A program made the position numbers and the translations under genes. Under the pieces are notes generated by a model. The model worked only from the letters and a program-made list of their open reading frames with translations, searched no databases and was not told the DNA's origin. 64,000 nucleotides of DNA from an uncultured Veillonella sp. (GTDB lineage Bacteria > Bacillota > Negativicutes > Veillonellales > Veillonellaceae), in NCBI RefSeq assembly GCF_937981445.1, contig NZ_CALJON010000008.1:124001-188000 (forward strand), read 5' to 3'. Shown here piece by piece: positions 44,477 through 53,308 of the stretch (position 1 is the first letter of the stretch; each line of letters starts with the position of its first letter).

Positions 44477-45232
44477 TTAACCTGCATAGTATGTATAATC
44501 TGGCAAAAGTCCGTATTTATTAGGCCCCGGATTACTTGGCAAGAACATAAATACTAAAATAGCAATACTCAAAAGTGGCACAAAACTAATCAAGAGCCAC
44601 CAACCAGAGCGCCCCGTATCATGTAAACGACGTACTGTAACCCCTAAATAAGGCAATAAAAATGCCAAATTAAGTAGACCCGCCGCAGCATAGGAAATAA
44701 TGAAATTATCAAAAATGAGACCAATTAATGTAATAATCAACAAACTCACTACGCTATTAGCCAAGGCAAAGCGCCAATATTCACCGCGTGTAGCCCGTCC
44801 TGTAAAGGATGCATATTTCTTGGTCATGCACATTTTAAAATTAGGAATCAGCGCCAAGCAACCTACCCAATTAGGTGGATATTGTCCATAGGCACCGGCC
44901 TGTGGACTCCCATTCATGCCCCCATTTATAGGTGCATTACCTTGCATTGGGGTTACTTGTGCTGGTCGATTTTGGCCAGGAGTAGGCATGGGTTGAACTG
45001 CCCCTGGTTGACCTAGTCCCATAGGAGCACCCGTGGGTTGCATAGGACGGGGGCTATGAGCCTGATTTGCCATTGGCGTTGCTTGAGCCGGTCTAGGAGG
45101 CGCCGGTGGTACAACCCTACCTACTCCAGGGCCGGCATTAGATGCCCCTGTAGTTTGTTTAAATTGATTGCCACAAGCAGGGCAAAACTTAGTGCCCTCA
45201 GCAACTTGTTTTCCACATTGATTACAAAACAT
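44477..45232 (-). CDS. Zinc-ribbon DUF805 membrane protein (paralogue 3)
   Basis: A 251-residue paralogue. Zinc ribbon CNQC...CPAC, a Pro/Gln/Met-rich linker (about 25-125), then DUF805 with FTGRATRGEYWRF and VRRLHDTGRSGWW and a conserved PGPNKYG-like end. GAGGAG lies 8 nt before the ATG at 45232; a GTG nine bases upstream is less likely. It starts 16 bases after the NagZ-like gene, so the two are co-transcribed. Confidence 0.85.
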   Translation of the reverse strand: MFCNQCGKQVAEGTKFCPACGNQFKQTTGASNAGPGVGRVVPPAPPRPAQATPMANQAHSPRPMQPTGAPMGLGQPGAVQPMPTPGQNRPAQVTPMQGNAPINGGMNGSPQAGAYGQYPPNWVGCLALIPNFKMCMTKKYASFTGRATRGEYWRFALANSVVSLLIITLIGLIFDNFIISYAAAGLLNLAFLLPYLGVTVRRLHDTGRSGWWLLISFVPLLSIAILVFMFLPSNPGPNKYGLLPDYTYYAG

Positions 45233-45248
45233 GTATATCACTCCTCTA

Positions 45249-46418
45249 CTACCAGCTTAGATTATTCTTTAACTTCATCGTAAGCACATGACGCACCGCA
45301 TCATCAAGGCGCTCTTTGGAGATCTCCCCATTGCGCACGGCTTTTAAAATCGCATTATATCCTTCAATAGCATGGTCATATTCCTGTCCAATGAGAACAA
45401 TATCAGCTCCTGCTTGGATAGTTTTTACACTCATTTCGCCAAAGCTGTAATGATTAGCTACGGCGCCCATTTCCATGTCATCAGTAATAATAACACCCTT
45501 ATAGCCTAACTGCTTGCGAAGTATATCCTGCATAATTATTTTAGATAAGCTAGCTGGTGCCTCACTATCAAGCCCCGTATAAGTAGCATGACTTACCATC
45601 ACCATGTAGTCATTATTGTCTACAGATTTAATCATTTCTTCAAATGGTTTTAAATCCGTTGCCCACATATCTTCTGCTGTAACATCTAACACATTACCCT
45701 CTTTATGAAGATCTGTAACGGTACGTCCAATACCAGGAAAATGTTTGAGCGAATAAATAAGCCCCGCTTCATGATAAGACTGCCCTACAGCTTTTACGAA
45801 AGGTATTACACTCTCTGCATCAGTACCATAGGAGCGTTTATCGCCAAGGCCTATATCAGCCACCGGTGCAAAATTTATATTAAAACCTAACGCTTTTAAT
45901 TCTTTGCCACTCGTACTCGCTAACTCAGCGGCCTTACTGACCTCCCCTTGGCCAAGAATTTCTGCGGCTGGCACATTCGTGAGTTCCTCACTCATGCGTT
46001 CTACTAGGCCCCCTTCTTGGTCAACAGCTACAAAGAGCGGTACTTTTTCACTTTGCCGTGCTGTTTTTTGCAAATCCTTGATGAGCTCAGACACTTGTGT
46101 CTTTGATTCCATATTGCGGTCAAATAAAATGACCCCACCCATCTTGTATTCACTGAGCATATAGGCTACATCATCACTTACTTTAGTGCCTTGCATGCCA
46201 AATAAAATGAGCTGCCCCACTTTATCTGCATCACTCATAGATTCCATTAAGGCATCTACTTTTTGCTCCGCTGTAAGCTCTTGTTTTTGCCAAATCTCTT
46301 CCTTAGGCGCTTCCGATGTGGCCTTGCCACAGCCTACTAAGCCCAACACTAAACCCGTTAATAAAGCAAGGCTTAGGACCTTGCGCACCGGTCCCTGCCA
46401 AAATTTAAATCTCTTCAT
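45249..46418 (-). CDS. NagZ-like beta-N-acetylhexosaminidase lipoprotein (GH3)
   Basis: A 389-residue glycoside hydrolase family 3 protein. Residues 1-30 are a lipoprotein signal ending in LGLVGC with Cys30 as the acylation site. The catalytic domain has DQEGGLVERM, KHFPGIGRTVTDLHK near residue 220 (the active-site His loop, with Leu where Ser is usual) and the nucleophile Asp in ITDDMEMGA near residue 315. It should trim GlcNAc from peptidoglycan fragments. Gram-negative NagZ is cytosolic, whereas this one is exported and membrane-anchored. The ATG has GGAG seven bases upstream. It sits in the middle of the zinc-ribbon operon, 17 bases after the gene before it. Confidence 0.9.
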   Translation of the reverse strand: MKRFKFWQGPVRKVLSLALLTGLVLGLVGCGKATSEAPKEEIWQKQELTAEQKVDALMESMSDADKVGQLILFGMQGTKVSDDVAYMLSEYKMGGVILFDRNMESKTQVSELIKDLQKTARQSEKVPLFVAVDQEGGLVERMSEELTNVPAAEILGQGEVSKAAELASTSGKELKALGFNINFAPVADIGLGDKRSYGTDAESVIPFVKAVGQSYHEAGLIYSLKHFPGIGRTVTDLHKEGNVLDVTAEDMWATDLKPFEEMIKSVDNNDYMVMVSHATYTGLDSEAPASLSKIIMQDILRKQLGYKGVIITDDMEMGAVANHYSFGEMSVKTIQAGADIVLIGQEYDHAIEGYNAILKAVRNGEISKERLDDAVRHVLTMKLKNNLSW

Positions 46419-46435
46419 CAATTAACTCCAACCTC

Positions 46436-47842
46436 CTATAGTTGTCTTGCTTCAATGCTATCAATAAGCCAACGGTTATTTACTTTTACCATCGTAGCTT
46501 GTCCTGTAAAGGATCGTTTTACTGTACCACTGCCTTCATAATCTGTAGCATGAAGAACGAAGTTAATTACGATTTGATTATTATTTTGAGACACCACATT
46601 CATGGAGTCCACGACACTTTCCTTAGTCGTAGCAAAGCCGCTGGCCCAAGCATTTACATCGCCAGCTTGGTTTTTAAATTGATCTGTAAATTGATTATAT
46701 GCTGCTGTATAATTACGAGCTGTAATATATTGATGATATTGATTAAATGCGCGCTGTGCCTGTTCTGCATCCACCTTGAGAGGGTCTGGCTTAGGTGCTG
46801 GCGTAGCAGTTTGCACTGGCGTAGGCGTTGCTGTTTTCCCCTTTGGCTCCGTTTTTGATGTATCACGCTTATGTGAATCCGTATCGCGACTATCCTCATA
46901 GGTATATTCATCAAAAATACCATATTCGTCCCCAAAGCTATTACTTGCACTCATGAAACTACTGAACATAAGCATCCATGACGAGCCCCATAATACAAAA
47001 ACTAAAATGATGGCAACAATAATATGGACTTTGTCATTGCGCTCATATAGTTTACGTCCCTGTGGTCCCTGACCACCTGGTATACCGCCTTGTGGACCCC
47101 CTTGAGCAGGCATGCCTTGCTCTGGTAATGGCCCTTGACCTGGTTGGAAGCGCTGACCTCCTTGAGGACCCACCGGTTGCCCCTGTTGACCACGTTGAGG
47201 ACCTACTGGTGGCTGTCCCCCTTGTACAGAGCTAGCACCATTTGTATGCGCCGACTGAATAGGCGGTATTGGAGGTGTTGGAGGCACTGGTGGTACAGGA
47301 GGCATTGGAATCCCTGTAGAAGAATCCTTATCTCCTGCTGCCTGCACTGATGCCGACTTTTCAGCCGATGCTGTAACGGCCCCTGCTTTAGAATCTGAAC
47401 CAGCCCCTGTGGTAGAAGCGGAACCAGCCCCTGCAGTAGAAGCGGAACCAGCCTCTGCAGTAGAAGCGGAACCAGCTTCTGATTTCATATTAGATGCTAC
47501 AGATGATGCCCCGTCGACTGTGCTATCTGTCTTTACGTCTGATACTGTAGCTACTCTGCCCTCTGCACTAGCCTGTGATGACAAGCCTGTATCGGCAGTT
47601 GAAGATGTGCCAACACACCCCTCTGGTGATGTAGTTGTACTAGCCGATGATGGAGTAGCGGTACTGACCGCTGATGCTGTAGTCGCACTAGCCGATGATG
47701 CTGTAGCTCCACTAGTTGATGATGCTGCATCTAAACTGGTAGCACCTGCTACGGCTTCATTGACTAAGTTACCTCCACATTGACTACAAAATTTCCCCTG
47801 CGGCTGTTCATGGCCACATGACTTACATTTCATACCAAACAC
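46436..47842 (-). CDS. Zinc-ribbon membrane protein with Ser/Ala-rich linker and an NTF2-like exported domain
   Basis: A 468-residue protein. Residues 1-25 are a zinc ribbon (CKSC...CSQC). Residues 30-190 are Ala/Ser/Thr-rich with four near-repeats of an AGSAST unit. Residues 190-265 are Pro/Gly/Gln-rich. One membrane span lies near 274-299. After a charged/TPTP stretch, the last 125 residues look like an NTF2-like or DUF4878-like fold ending in NNRWLIDSIEA. The ribbon should be cytosolic and the C-terminal domain outside the inner membrane (inference). It is not a DUF805 protein, but its architecture suggests a partner of those. Confidence 0.8.
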   Translation of the reverse strand: MFGMKCKSCGHEQPQGKFCSQCGGNLVNEAVAGATSLDAASSTSGATASSASATTASAVSTATPSSASTTTSPEGCVGTSSTADTGLSSQASAEGRVATVSDVKTDSTVDGASSVASNMKSEAGSASTAEAGSASTAGAGSASTTGAGSDSKAGAVTASAEKSASVQAAGDKDSSTGIPMPPVPPVPPTPPIPPIQSAHTNGASSVQGGQPPVGPQRGQQGQPVGPQGGQRFQPGQGPLPEQGMPAQGGPQGGIPGGQGPQGRKLYERNDKVHIIVAIILVFVLWGSSWMLMFSSFMSASNSFGDEYGIFDEYTYEDSRDTDSHKRDTSKTEPKGKTATPTPVQTATPAPKPDPLKVDAEQAQRAFNQYHQYITARNYTAAYNQFTDQFKNQAGDVNAWASGFATTKESVVDSMNVVSQNNNQIVINFVLHATDYEGSGTVKRSFTGQATMVKVNNRWLIDSIEARQL

Positions 47843-47872
47843 TCCTTCCTAACACTGCTATGATGAAATGAT

Positions 47873-47942
47873 TATTTTATTTCCATTCCTATTTTATTTC
47901 CATTCCTATTTTATTTCTATTTTACTTCTATTTTACTTCCTT
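47873..47942. repeat. 17-bp tandem repeat overlapping the 3' end of a DUF805 gene
   Basis: Three to four copies of a tattttatttccattcc-like unit, each drifting, between the stop of paralogue 4 and the next gene. Confidence 0.75.
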
Positions 47943-48899
47943 AACATAATATGTATAATCTGGCAAAGGTCCATATTGATTACTAAATCGCTGACTTTTC
48001 CTCAAACAAAGGAGCAAAAATATAAAGGACATAACATCAGCCACTATGAGTAGAGGCAATAAAAGTTGTCCCGCTTCATTAGGCCCTATCAAAAAGCTAA
48101 TAACACGACTCGGTATTTCTAGTAAAATCCAAAAAGCACTCATCCCCGAATCATGGAGTCGTCTAATGCCAGCACTAAGAACGGGAATCGTAAAGATAAA
48201 AATCATGCCATAATATACTATATCTAGTAAGGGATCTGATTTTAATAATAAAGCCCCCACTTCAACTAACACGGACAAAGTTAAAATGACTAAAATAAAT
48301 CGAAAATACTCCGCTCGCGTCATCCGTCCTGAAATATCGTTAAATTTAGACGTCATAGACTCTTTAAACACCGACCAGATATCAAGTGAGCCTACCCATG
48401 GTCCCATTTGCCACTCATAGAGAGGATATCCATATGGTGGACCCCCTGGAGGCATCATCCCATAAGGGGGATAGCCATTGGGTGGCGTCCCATATGGGGA
48501 AGCTCCACTAGGCGGCATTCCATTAGGAAAATACCCATTTGACTGTGTCCCATATGGTGAGGCTCCATTAGGCGGCATTCCATAAGGGGAATAGCCATTA
48601 GGTGGTGTCCCATATGGCGAAGCTCCATTAGGTGGCGTTCCATAAGGGGAATAGCCATTAGGTGGTGTCCCATATGGCGAAGCTCCATTAGGTGGCGTGC
48701 CATACGGCTGATGTCCATCTGGTGGCGCCCCATAGGGTACCTGCCCCGTCTGTTCAGATTCAGCACCAGTAAATGCTTCGTCACTCTTTGCCTGCGCGGT
48801 CGACCCTGCATCTTTATGTTTCTTTACCACGGGACGCCCACAGCGAGGACAGAATTTACCATCCTGAGGAATTTCATGTCCACAATAAATACAAAACAT
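47928..48899 (-). CDS. Zinc-ribbon DUF805 membrane protein (paralogue 4) with a long Pro/Tyr/Gly repeat
   Basis: A 323-residue paralogue. Zinc ribbon CIYC...CPRC, a linker with about eight repeats of YGTPPNG with alternate AS and YS joints (residues 60-155), and DUF805 with GRMTRAEYFRF and IRRLHDSGMSAFW. The repeated DNA (about 60-bp units at 48460-48720) is recent and could vary in copy number. It starts 10 bases after the gene before it. Confidence 0.85.
   Translation of the reverse strand: MFCIYCGHEIPQDGKFCPRCGRPVVKKHKDAGSTAQAKSDEAFTGAESEQTGQVPYGAPPDGHQPYGTPPNGASPYGTPPNGYSPYGTPPNGASPYGTPPNGYSPYGMPPNGASPYGTQSNGYFPNGMPPSGASPYGTPPNGYPPYGMMPPGGPPYGYPLYEWQMGPWVGSLDIWSVFKESMTSKFNDISGRMTRAEYFRFILVILTLSVLVEVGALLLKSDPLLDIVYYGMIFIFTIPVLSAGIRRLHDSGMSAFWILLEIPSRVISFLIGPNEAGQLLLPLLIVADVMSFIFLLLCLRKSQRFSNQYGPLPDYTYYVKEVK
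48460..48720. repeat. In-frame repeat array inside paralogue 4
   Basis: About four to five tandem copies of a 60-bp unit (each holding two YG-P-NG peptides), several nearly identical. Slippage would change linker length without a frameshift. Confidence 0.8.
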
Positions 48900-48909
48900 T
48901 GTATTCCTC

Positions 48910-49482
48910 CTATTCTTCTATAAAAACCCCTAGTACTGCGAGGGCTATAATACAAATAATGATAAGAAATGCAATCCACCCTGAGTCATTGCGCCTATAT
49001 ATAGGGCGAAATGAATTAGACCCAGGCGCTTGGGTATTTTGCCAAGGCTGCCATGGCTGTCCTGATGGCTGCATTGGTTGCAACCCTTGTTGTCCTTGTT
49101 GAACTCTTGATGATTGTTCTGCTGACTGCGCAGAATAAGGGTTGTGATGCCTCTGATTCTCTACTGCAGGGTCTTCTGTTGAATTTTCTATATTTGAATG
49201 TTCTGTACTAGAATTCGCTCTATATAAGTTCTCTGTATTGGAGTTCTCTGCATTTGAATTCTCTGTATTAGAACTCTCTATATTTGAGCTTTCAGTATTG
49301 AAGTTTTCAGTATTGGAGTTTTCTATACGTAAATCGTCCGCCCCATCCGCTTCCATCCATTCATCATGAGTGGGTACTGATTCGCTGGTAGGACTAATTT
49401 CTGGTTCACCATGCAGTACTTGCCCGCAGCGATTACAAAACCGCTCTCTTTCATCCTTACTTCCACAATTTGGACAATCCAT
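48910..49482 (-). CDS. Zinc-ribbon protein with Asn/Ser/Glu repeat and a C-terminal membrane anchor
   Basis: A 190-residue protein. Zinc ribbon CPNC...CNRC at residues 4-22, an acidic linker, then about nine near-repeats of SNTEN (residues 55-105), a Gln/Pro-rich part, and one membrane helix at the very C-terminus (GWIAFLIIICIIALAVLGV). The ribbon therefore faces the cytosol. It has no DUF805 domain. GAGGGGGGA precedes the ATG at 49482; a start at 49497 is worse placed. It is the first gene of the block. Confidence 0.75.
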   Translation of the reverse strand: MDCPNCGSKDERERFCNRCGQVLHGEPEISPTSESVPTHDEWMEADGADDLRIENSNTENFNTESSNIESSNTENSNAENSNTENLYRANSSTEHSNIENSTEDPAVENQRHHNPYSAQSAEQSSRVQQGQQGLQPMQPSGQPWQPWQNTQAPGSNSFRPIYRRNDSGWIAFLIIICIIALAVLGVFIEE

Positions 49483-49680
49483 AATCTCCCCCCTCATCGA
49501 TTCCTATATCTTTATAAAAAGCTTATACTGTATAAATACCATATGGAGTAGTAAAACTCCTCTTAATCTGCTTATATTAGCAAAAATTAGTCACAATAAT
49601 GCCAAATTTAGCTTCAATAAATGTTAAAATTTCATTTTATTTTTATACTTTCTATTATACCTAAATTGTTGATAAAAATC
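49483..49680. other. Upstream region of the zinc-ribbon operon
   Basis: AT-rich. A TATAAT on the minus strand (49654-49659) could be the -10 box, but no good -35 box is at the right distance. No operator-like palindrome was found. Confidence 0.4.
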
Positions 49681-49695
49681 TTCAAAAAAATATAT

Positions 49696-49748
49696 AAAAG
49701 CTGTAACAGAATGAATCCTATGCCCTTCATTTTGTTACAGCTTTTTTC
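49696..49748. terminator. Terminator after leuB
   Basis: A 20-bp stem with one G-U pair (49696-49715 with 49727-49746) and a strong T-run on the plus strand, weaker on the minus strand where leuB is read. Confidence 0.8.
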
Positions 49749-49819
49749 ATGCGTTTCTCTTATTTTTTATTTTTCTTTTTTACGGACTTAAGAGCAGAAA
49801 AATGGCTCCATCACTTAAG

Positions 49820-49965
49820 CTATATACTTAAACCATACACTTAAACTATATACATAGACCACATACTCAGGCTATATACTTAGACCACATACTTAGGCTA
49901 TACAATTAAGCTCTACACTTAAACTAAACTATAAACTTAGGCCATACAATTAGGCTCTACAATTA
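49820..49965. repeat. Degenerate tandem repeat at the leuB 3' end
   Basis: About nine loose copies of a 14-17 bp unit like ctatatacttagacca run up to the stop codon of leuB. Confidence 0.75.
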
Positions 49966-51039
49966 AGCCATATATTGTATGACCGCCTGTGTCATACCTT
50001 CTGTATTTACTTTAATCATCCCTGGCTTATATATATCTCCGGTTCGATAGCCTGCTTCCAAAGCTTTTTCTACAGCCCTTTCAATAGTATCTGCGGCCGT
50101 GCTAGCCCCTAAGGAGTAGCGACAAAGCATGGCTGCCGATAAAATGGTGCCCAATGGATTGGCAATGCCCTGTCCTGCAATATCTGGAGCAGAACCATGA
50201 ATTGGTTCATATAAAGCTGTGCCCGTTCCCATAGAAGCAGATGGCAATACGCCTAGTGAGCCAGATACTACTGCGCCTTCATCACTTAAAATATCACCAA
50301 ATAAATTTGTCGTCACAATCACATCAAATTGTGCTGGATTTACAACTAATTGCATGGCCGTATTATCTACATATAAATAATCCATAGTAATATCTTGATT
50401 AGCCTCAGCCTTTTCTTGCGCAATAGTGCGCCATAATCTAGATGAGGCCAATACATTGGCTTTATCTACACTAGTAACATGGCCCTTGCGCTTACGAGCC
50501 GTTTCTATGGCTACGTCCATAATGCGTTCCACTTCATACCGTGCATAGGTCTCCTTATCCCACGCTGCCTCATTCGGCCCCGCACCACTTGCTTCAGAGC
50601 GCTCGCCAAAATAAATGCCCCCAGTCAATTCGCGAACAATCACGAAATCTACAGCCTGCACTAACTCAGCCTTTAATGGAGAGTATTCCCGAAGGGAGGG
50701 GAAAATTTTGACTGGTCGTAAATTACAAAATAAACCTAAGGCTTTACGAAGACCTAAAATAGCTTGCTCCGGACGTAAGTGAGGGGCCACAGTATCCCAT
50801 TTAGGCCCGCCCACAGCACCGAGCAACACTGCATCTGCATTGTTACAAGCTTCAATAGTATCCTTTGGTAAGGGTTCCCCATAGGCATCAAGGGCTGCAC
50901 CACCAGCCTTTTTTTCAATCCAGTTTACTGTAATTCCTTCCTTAGCCAAGGCGGCATCCATAACTTGACGTGCGGCATAAACAATTTCACTGCCAATGCC
51001 ATCACCATCAATGGCCACTACCGCTTTATGTATACTCAT
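49963..51039 (-). CDS. leuB: 3-isopropylmalate dehydrogenase
   Basis: A 358-residue beta-decarboxylating dehydrogenase. VAIDGDGIGSEIV is at the N-terminus, VRELTGGIYFGER near residue 135, and the metal and NAD parts TTNLFGDILSDE and EPIHGSAPDIAGQG follow. It performs the third step specific to leucine synthesis. The ATG at 51039 has GAGGA seven bases upstream; an earlier start at 51075 lacks support. It is the last gene of leuACDB, about 100 bases after leuD. Confidence 0.97.
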   Translation of the reverse strand: MSIHKAVVAIDGDGIGSEIVYAARQVMDAALAKEGITVNWIEKKAGGAALDAYGEPLPKDTIEACNNADAVLLGAVGGPKWDTVAPHLRPEQAILGLRKALGLFCNLRPVKIFPSLREYSPLKAELVQAVDFVIVRELTGGIYFGERSEASGAGPNEAAWDKETYARYEVERIMDVAIETARKRKGHVTSVDKANVLASSRLWRTIAQEKAEANQDITMDYLYVDNTAMQLVVNPAQFDVIVTTNLFGDILSDEGAVVSGSLGVLPSASMGTGTALYEPIHGSAPDIAGQGIANPLGTILSAAMLCRYSLGASTAADTIERAVEKALEAGYRTGDIYKPGMIKVNTEGMTQAVIQYMA

Positions 51040-51143
51040 AAGCCATTCCTCTATTCTCTCTAATTTCTCAAACACTTTAGTTCTATCGCTTTAACACTAG
51101 GCTTTAATTCTAAGCCCTAATTATTCTTTTAATGATCCTGTAC

Positions 51144-51632
51144 TTATGCTCGCTCCTTCGCAAAATTAACTAAGCCCCCAGCTTTTGCAATGTTTTGGAT
51201 AAATGGCGGCAAGGCCGTGCCCTCATATATCTCTCCAGTACTTATATTGTGAACTTTACCTGCCCCTAATTCGACACCAATCCTATGATCAGGCGCTATC
51301 CGATTCACAGCGTCACCAATTTCAATGACCGGAAGACCTATATTAATGGCATTACGGAAAAAAATCCGCGCAAAGCTGTGCGCAATAATGCAAGGCACAC
51401 CATTCGCTTTAATAACAGCTGGTGCATGCTCCCGTGATGAACCACAGCCAAAATTTTTACCTGCCACCATAATATCACCAGCTTCAACTTGTTGAGCAAA
51501 GCTTGTATCAATATCTTCCATTGCATGAGTGGCTAATTCTGTCATATCAGCAATAGCTAAATAACGCGCTGGAATAATTACATCTGTATCTACATTGTCG
51601 CCATAGCGCCAAATTTTACCTTCAAAATCCAT
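51144..51632 (-). CDS. leuD: 3-isopropylmalate dehydratase small subunit
   Basis: A 162-residue swivel-domain protein with GDNVDTDVIIPARYL, the KNFGCGSSREHAP motif near residue 58 and FRNAINIGLPV. The length fits the archaeal/clostridial type of LeuD. With LeuC it converts 2- to 3-isopropylmalate. AAGGAGG precedes the ATG. Confidence 0.96.
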   Translation of the reverse strand: MDFEGKIWRYGDNVDTDVIIPARYLAIADMTELATHAMEDIDTSFAQQVEAGDIMVAGKNFGCGSSREHAPAVIKANGVPCIIAHSFARIFFRNAINIGLPVIEIGDAVNRIAPDHRIGVELGAGKVHNISTGEIYEGTALPPFIQNIAKAGGLVNFAKERA

Positions 51633-51832
51633 AGGTCCTCCTTATACTCTGCTATTACAACCTAATCCCCTACTATTACAACCTATTTTCACATCTAGCC
51701 CCTACATCTTTTACTATCTAACGCTACCCAGTCTTCTCGCCCCCAAAGCAATCCATATCTCTACACTCTAAATATAGCCCCATCAAATGCCCCATAGCAT
51801 CAAGTTCTTCAATACACTCCCATATATATTCG

Positions 51833-53101
51833 TTAATGCGCCCCAACCTCTTCAGGTCCTGCAATGCGTCCAAGTATAGCGCTCGCCGCCGCCACATAAG
51901 GGCTAGCTAAATAGACTTCGCTATCCACATGACCCATGCGCCCTCTAAAATTACGATTCGTCGTTGATACAGTTCGTTCGCCCGCTGCCATAATCCCCAT
52001 ATAGCCCCCCAAGCAAGGGCCACAAGTAGGCGTGCTCACAGCACAACCAGCGGCTACAAAAATATCGACTAAGCCAGATTTAATCGCTTGATCATACACA
52101 GCTTGACTTCCTGGCACTACGATACAGCGTACAAAATCGGCCACCTTTTTACCTTTAAAAATAGAAGCTGCAGCCTCTAAATCTTCATAGCGCCCATTAG
52201 TACAGGAACCTATAACCACCTGGTCAATGGTAATATCTTTAGCGATTTCATTAATATAATGTGTATTTGATGGCAAATGTGGAAACGCCACTACAGGCTG
52301 CAAGGCCCCAAGATCTATAATAATATGCTCGCAATATACCGCATCAGGATCTGCTTCAAGAGGCGTGAACTGCCTTGTTACACGGCCTGTAACATACTCT
52401 TCTGTCACCGCATCATAAGGAAAGACGCCACATTTACCACCCGCTTCAATCGCCATATTGCAGATTGTTAGACGATCGGCCATGGTCATATGGGCCACGC
52501 CAGAGCCAGTAAACTCTAAGGCTTTATAGCGAGCCCCATCAACGCCGATTCGACCAATCAACTCAAGAACAATGTCCTTGCCCGTTACCCAACGATTGGG
52601 CTGCCCCACAAGTTCCACTTTAATGGTCTCAGGTACTTTGAACCAAGTCTTCCCCATAGCCATAGCCACTCCTGCATCAGTAGAACCTACACCAGTAGCA
52701 AAAGCACCGAGCGCACCATATGTGCAAGTATGAGAATCCGCCCCGATAATCATATCCCCAGGAGCTACTAGGCCCTGTTCAGGCAATAATACATGTTCGA
52801 TTCCCATGCGACCTACTTCAAAATAATGAGTAATGCCTGTTTCTCTTACAAAATCACGCATTATTTTAGCTTGCTCCGCTGATTTAATATCCTTATTAGG
52901 TGTAAAATGATCTGGTACTAAATAAATCCGTTCTGTATCAAATACAGGCTTACCAATTTTTCTAAACTCCTTAAGTGCTGGTGGGAATGTAATATCATTC
53001 ATCAAAATAGCATCTAATTGACACTCTACAATCTGTCCCGCTTTTACTTCTGCCACGCCTGCATGACGGGCCATATTCTTCTCTGTTATCGTCATTCCCA
53101 T
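51833..53101 (-). CDS. leuC: 3-isopropylmalate dehydratase large subunit
   Basis: A 422-residue aconitase-like protein. GADSHTCTYGALGAFATGVGSTD and the cluster Cys residues in GSCTNGRYED and STPTCGPCLGG (4Fe-4S ligands) are present. Length fits the short, two-subunit type. The ATG at 53101 has GAGGAGG eight bases upstream; the extra 20 residues of a longer frame have no such site. Confidence 0.97.
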   Translation of the reverse strand: MGMTITEKNMARHAGVAEVKAGQIVECQLDAILMNDITFPPALKEFRKIGKPVFDTERIYLVPDHFTPNKDIKSAEQAKIMRDFVRETGITHYFEVGRMGIEHVLLPEQGLVAPGDMIIGADSHTCTYGALGAFATGVGSTDAGVAMAMGKTWFKVPETIKVELVGQPNRWVTGKDIVLELIGRIGVDGARYKALEFTGSGVAHMTMADRLTICNMAIEAGGKCGVFPYDAVTEEYVTGRVTRQFTPLEADPDAVYCEHIIIDLGALQPVVAFPHLPSNTHYINEIAKDITIDQVVIGSCTNGRYEDLEAAASIFKGKKVADFVRCIVVPGSQAVYDQAIKSGLVDIFVAAGCAVSTPTCGPCLGGYMGIMAAGERTVSTTNRNFRGRMGHVDSEVYLASPYVAAASAILGRIAGPEEVGAH

Positions 53102-53174
53102 AACAATAGCCTCCTCGAACTTTCTCTTTTCCCTCTTTTTATTTAAAAATTGCCTATTCATCTCATTAGCTTAC

Positions 53175-53300
53175 GAAATAACACCTATTTTAATATCTAG
53201 AAGTGTAAACAAGTACCTCATCAGTCTTAAGATGTAACACCTATCTTAGTATCTAAAAGTGTAAACAAGTATCTCATCAGCTTAAAATGTAACACGCATC
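53175..53300. repeat. 56-bp tandem repeat between leuA and leuC
   Basis: Two copies, about 85 per cent alike (53179 and 53235 mark matching points), plus a partial third. Each copy contains gtgtaaacaagta. No inverted symmetry suggests a terminator. Confidence 0.8.
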
Positions 53301-53308
53301 GTATCAGT

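Noticed and set aside
47409..47783. 124-codon ORF opposite the Ser/Ala-rich zinc-ribbon gene
   Set aside because: Shadow of the low-complexity coding repeat; no ribosome-binding site.
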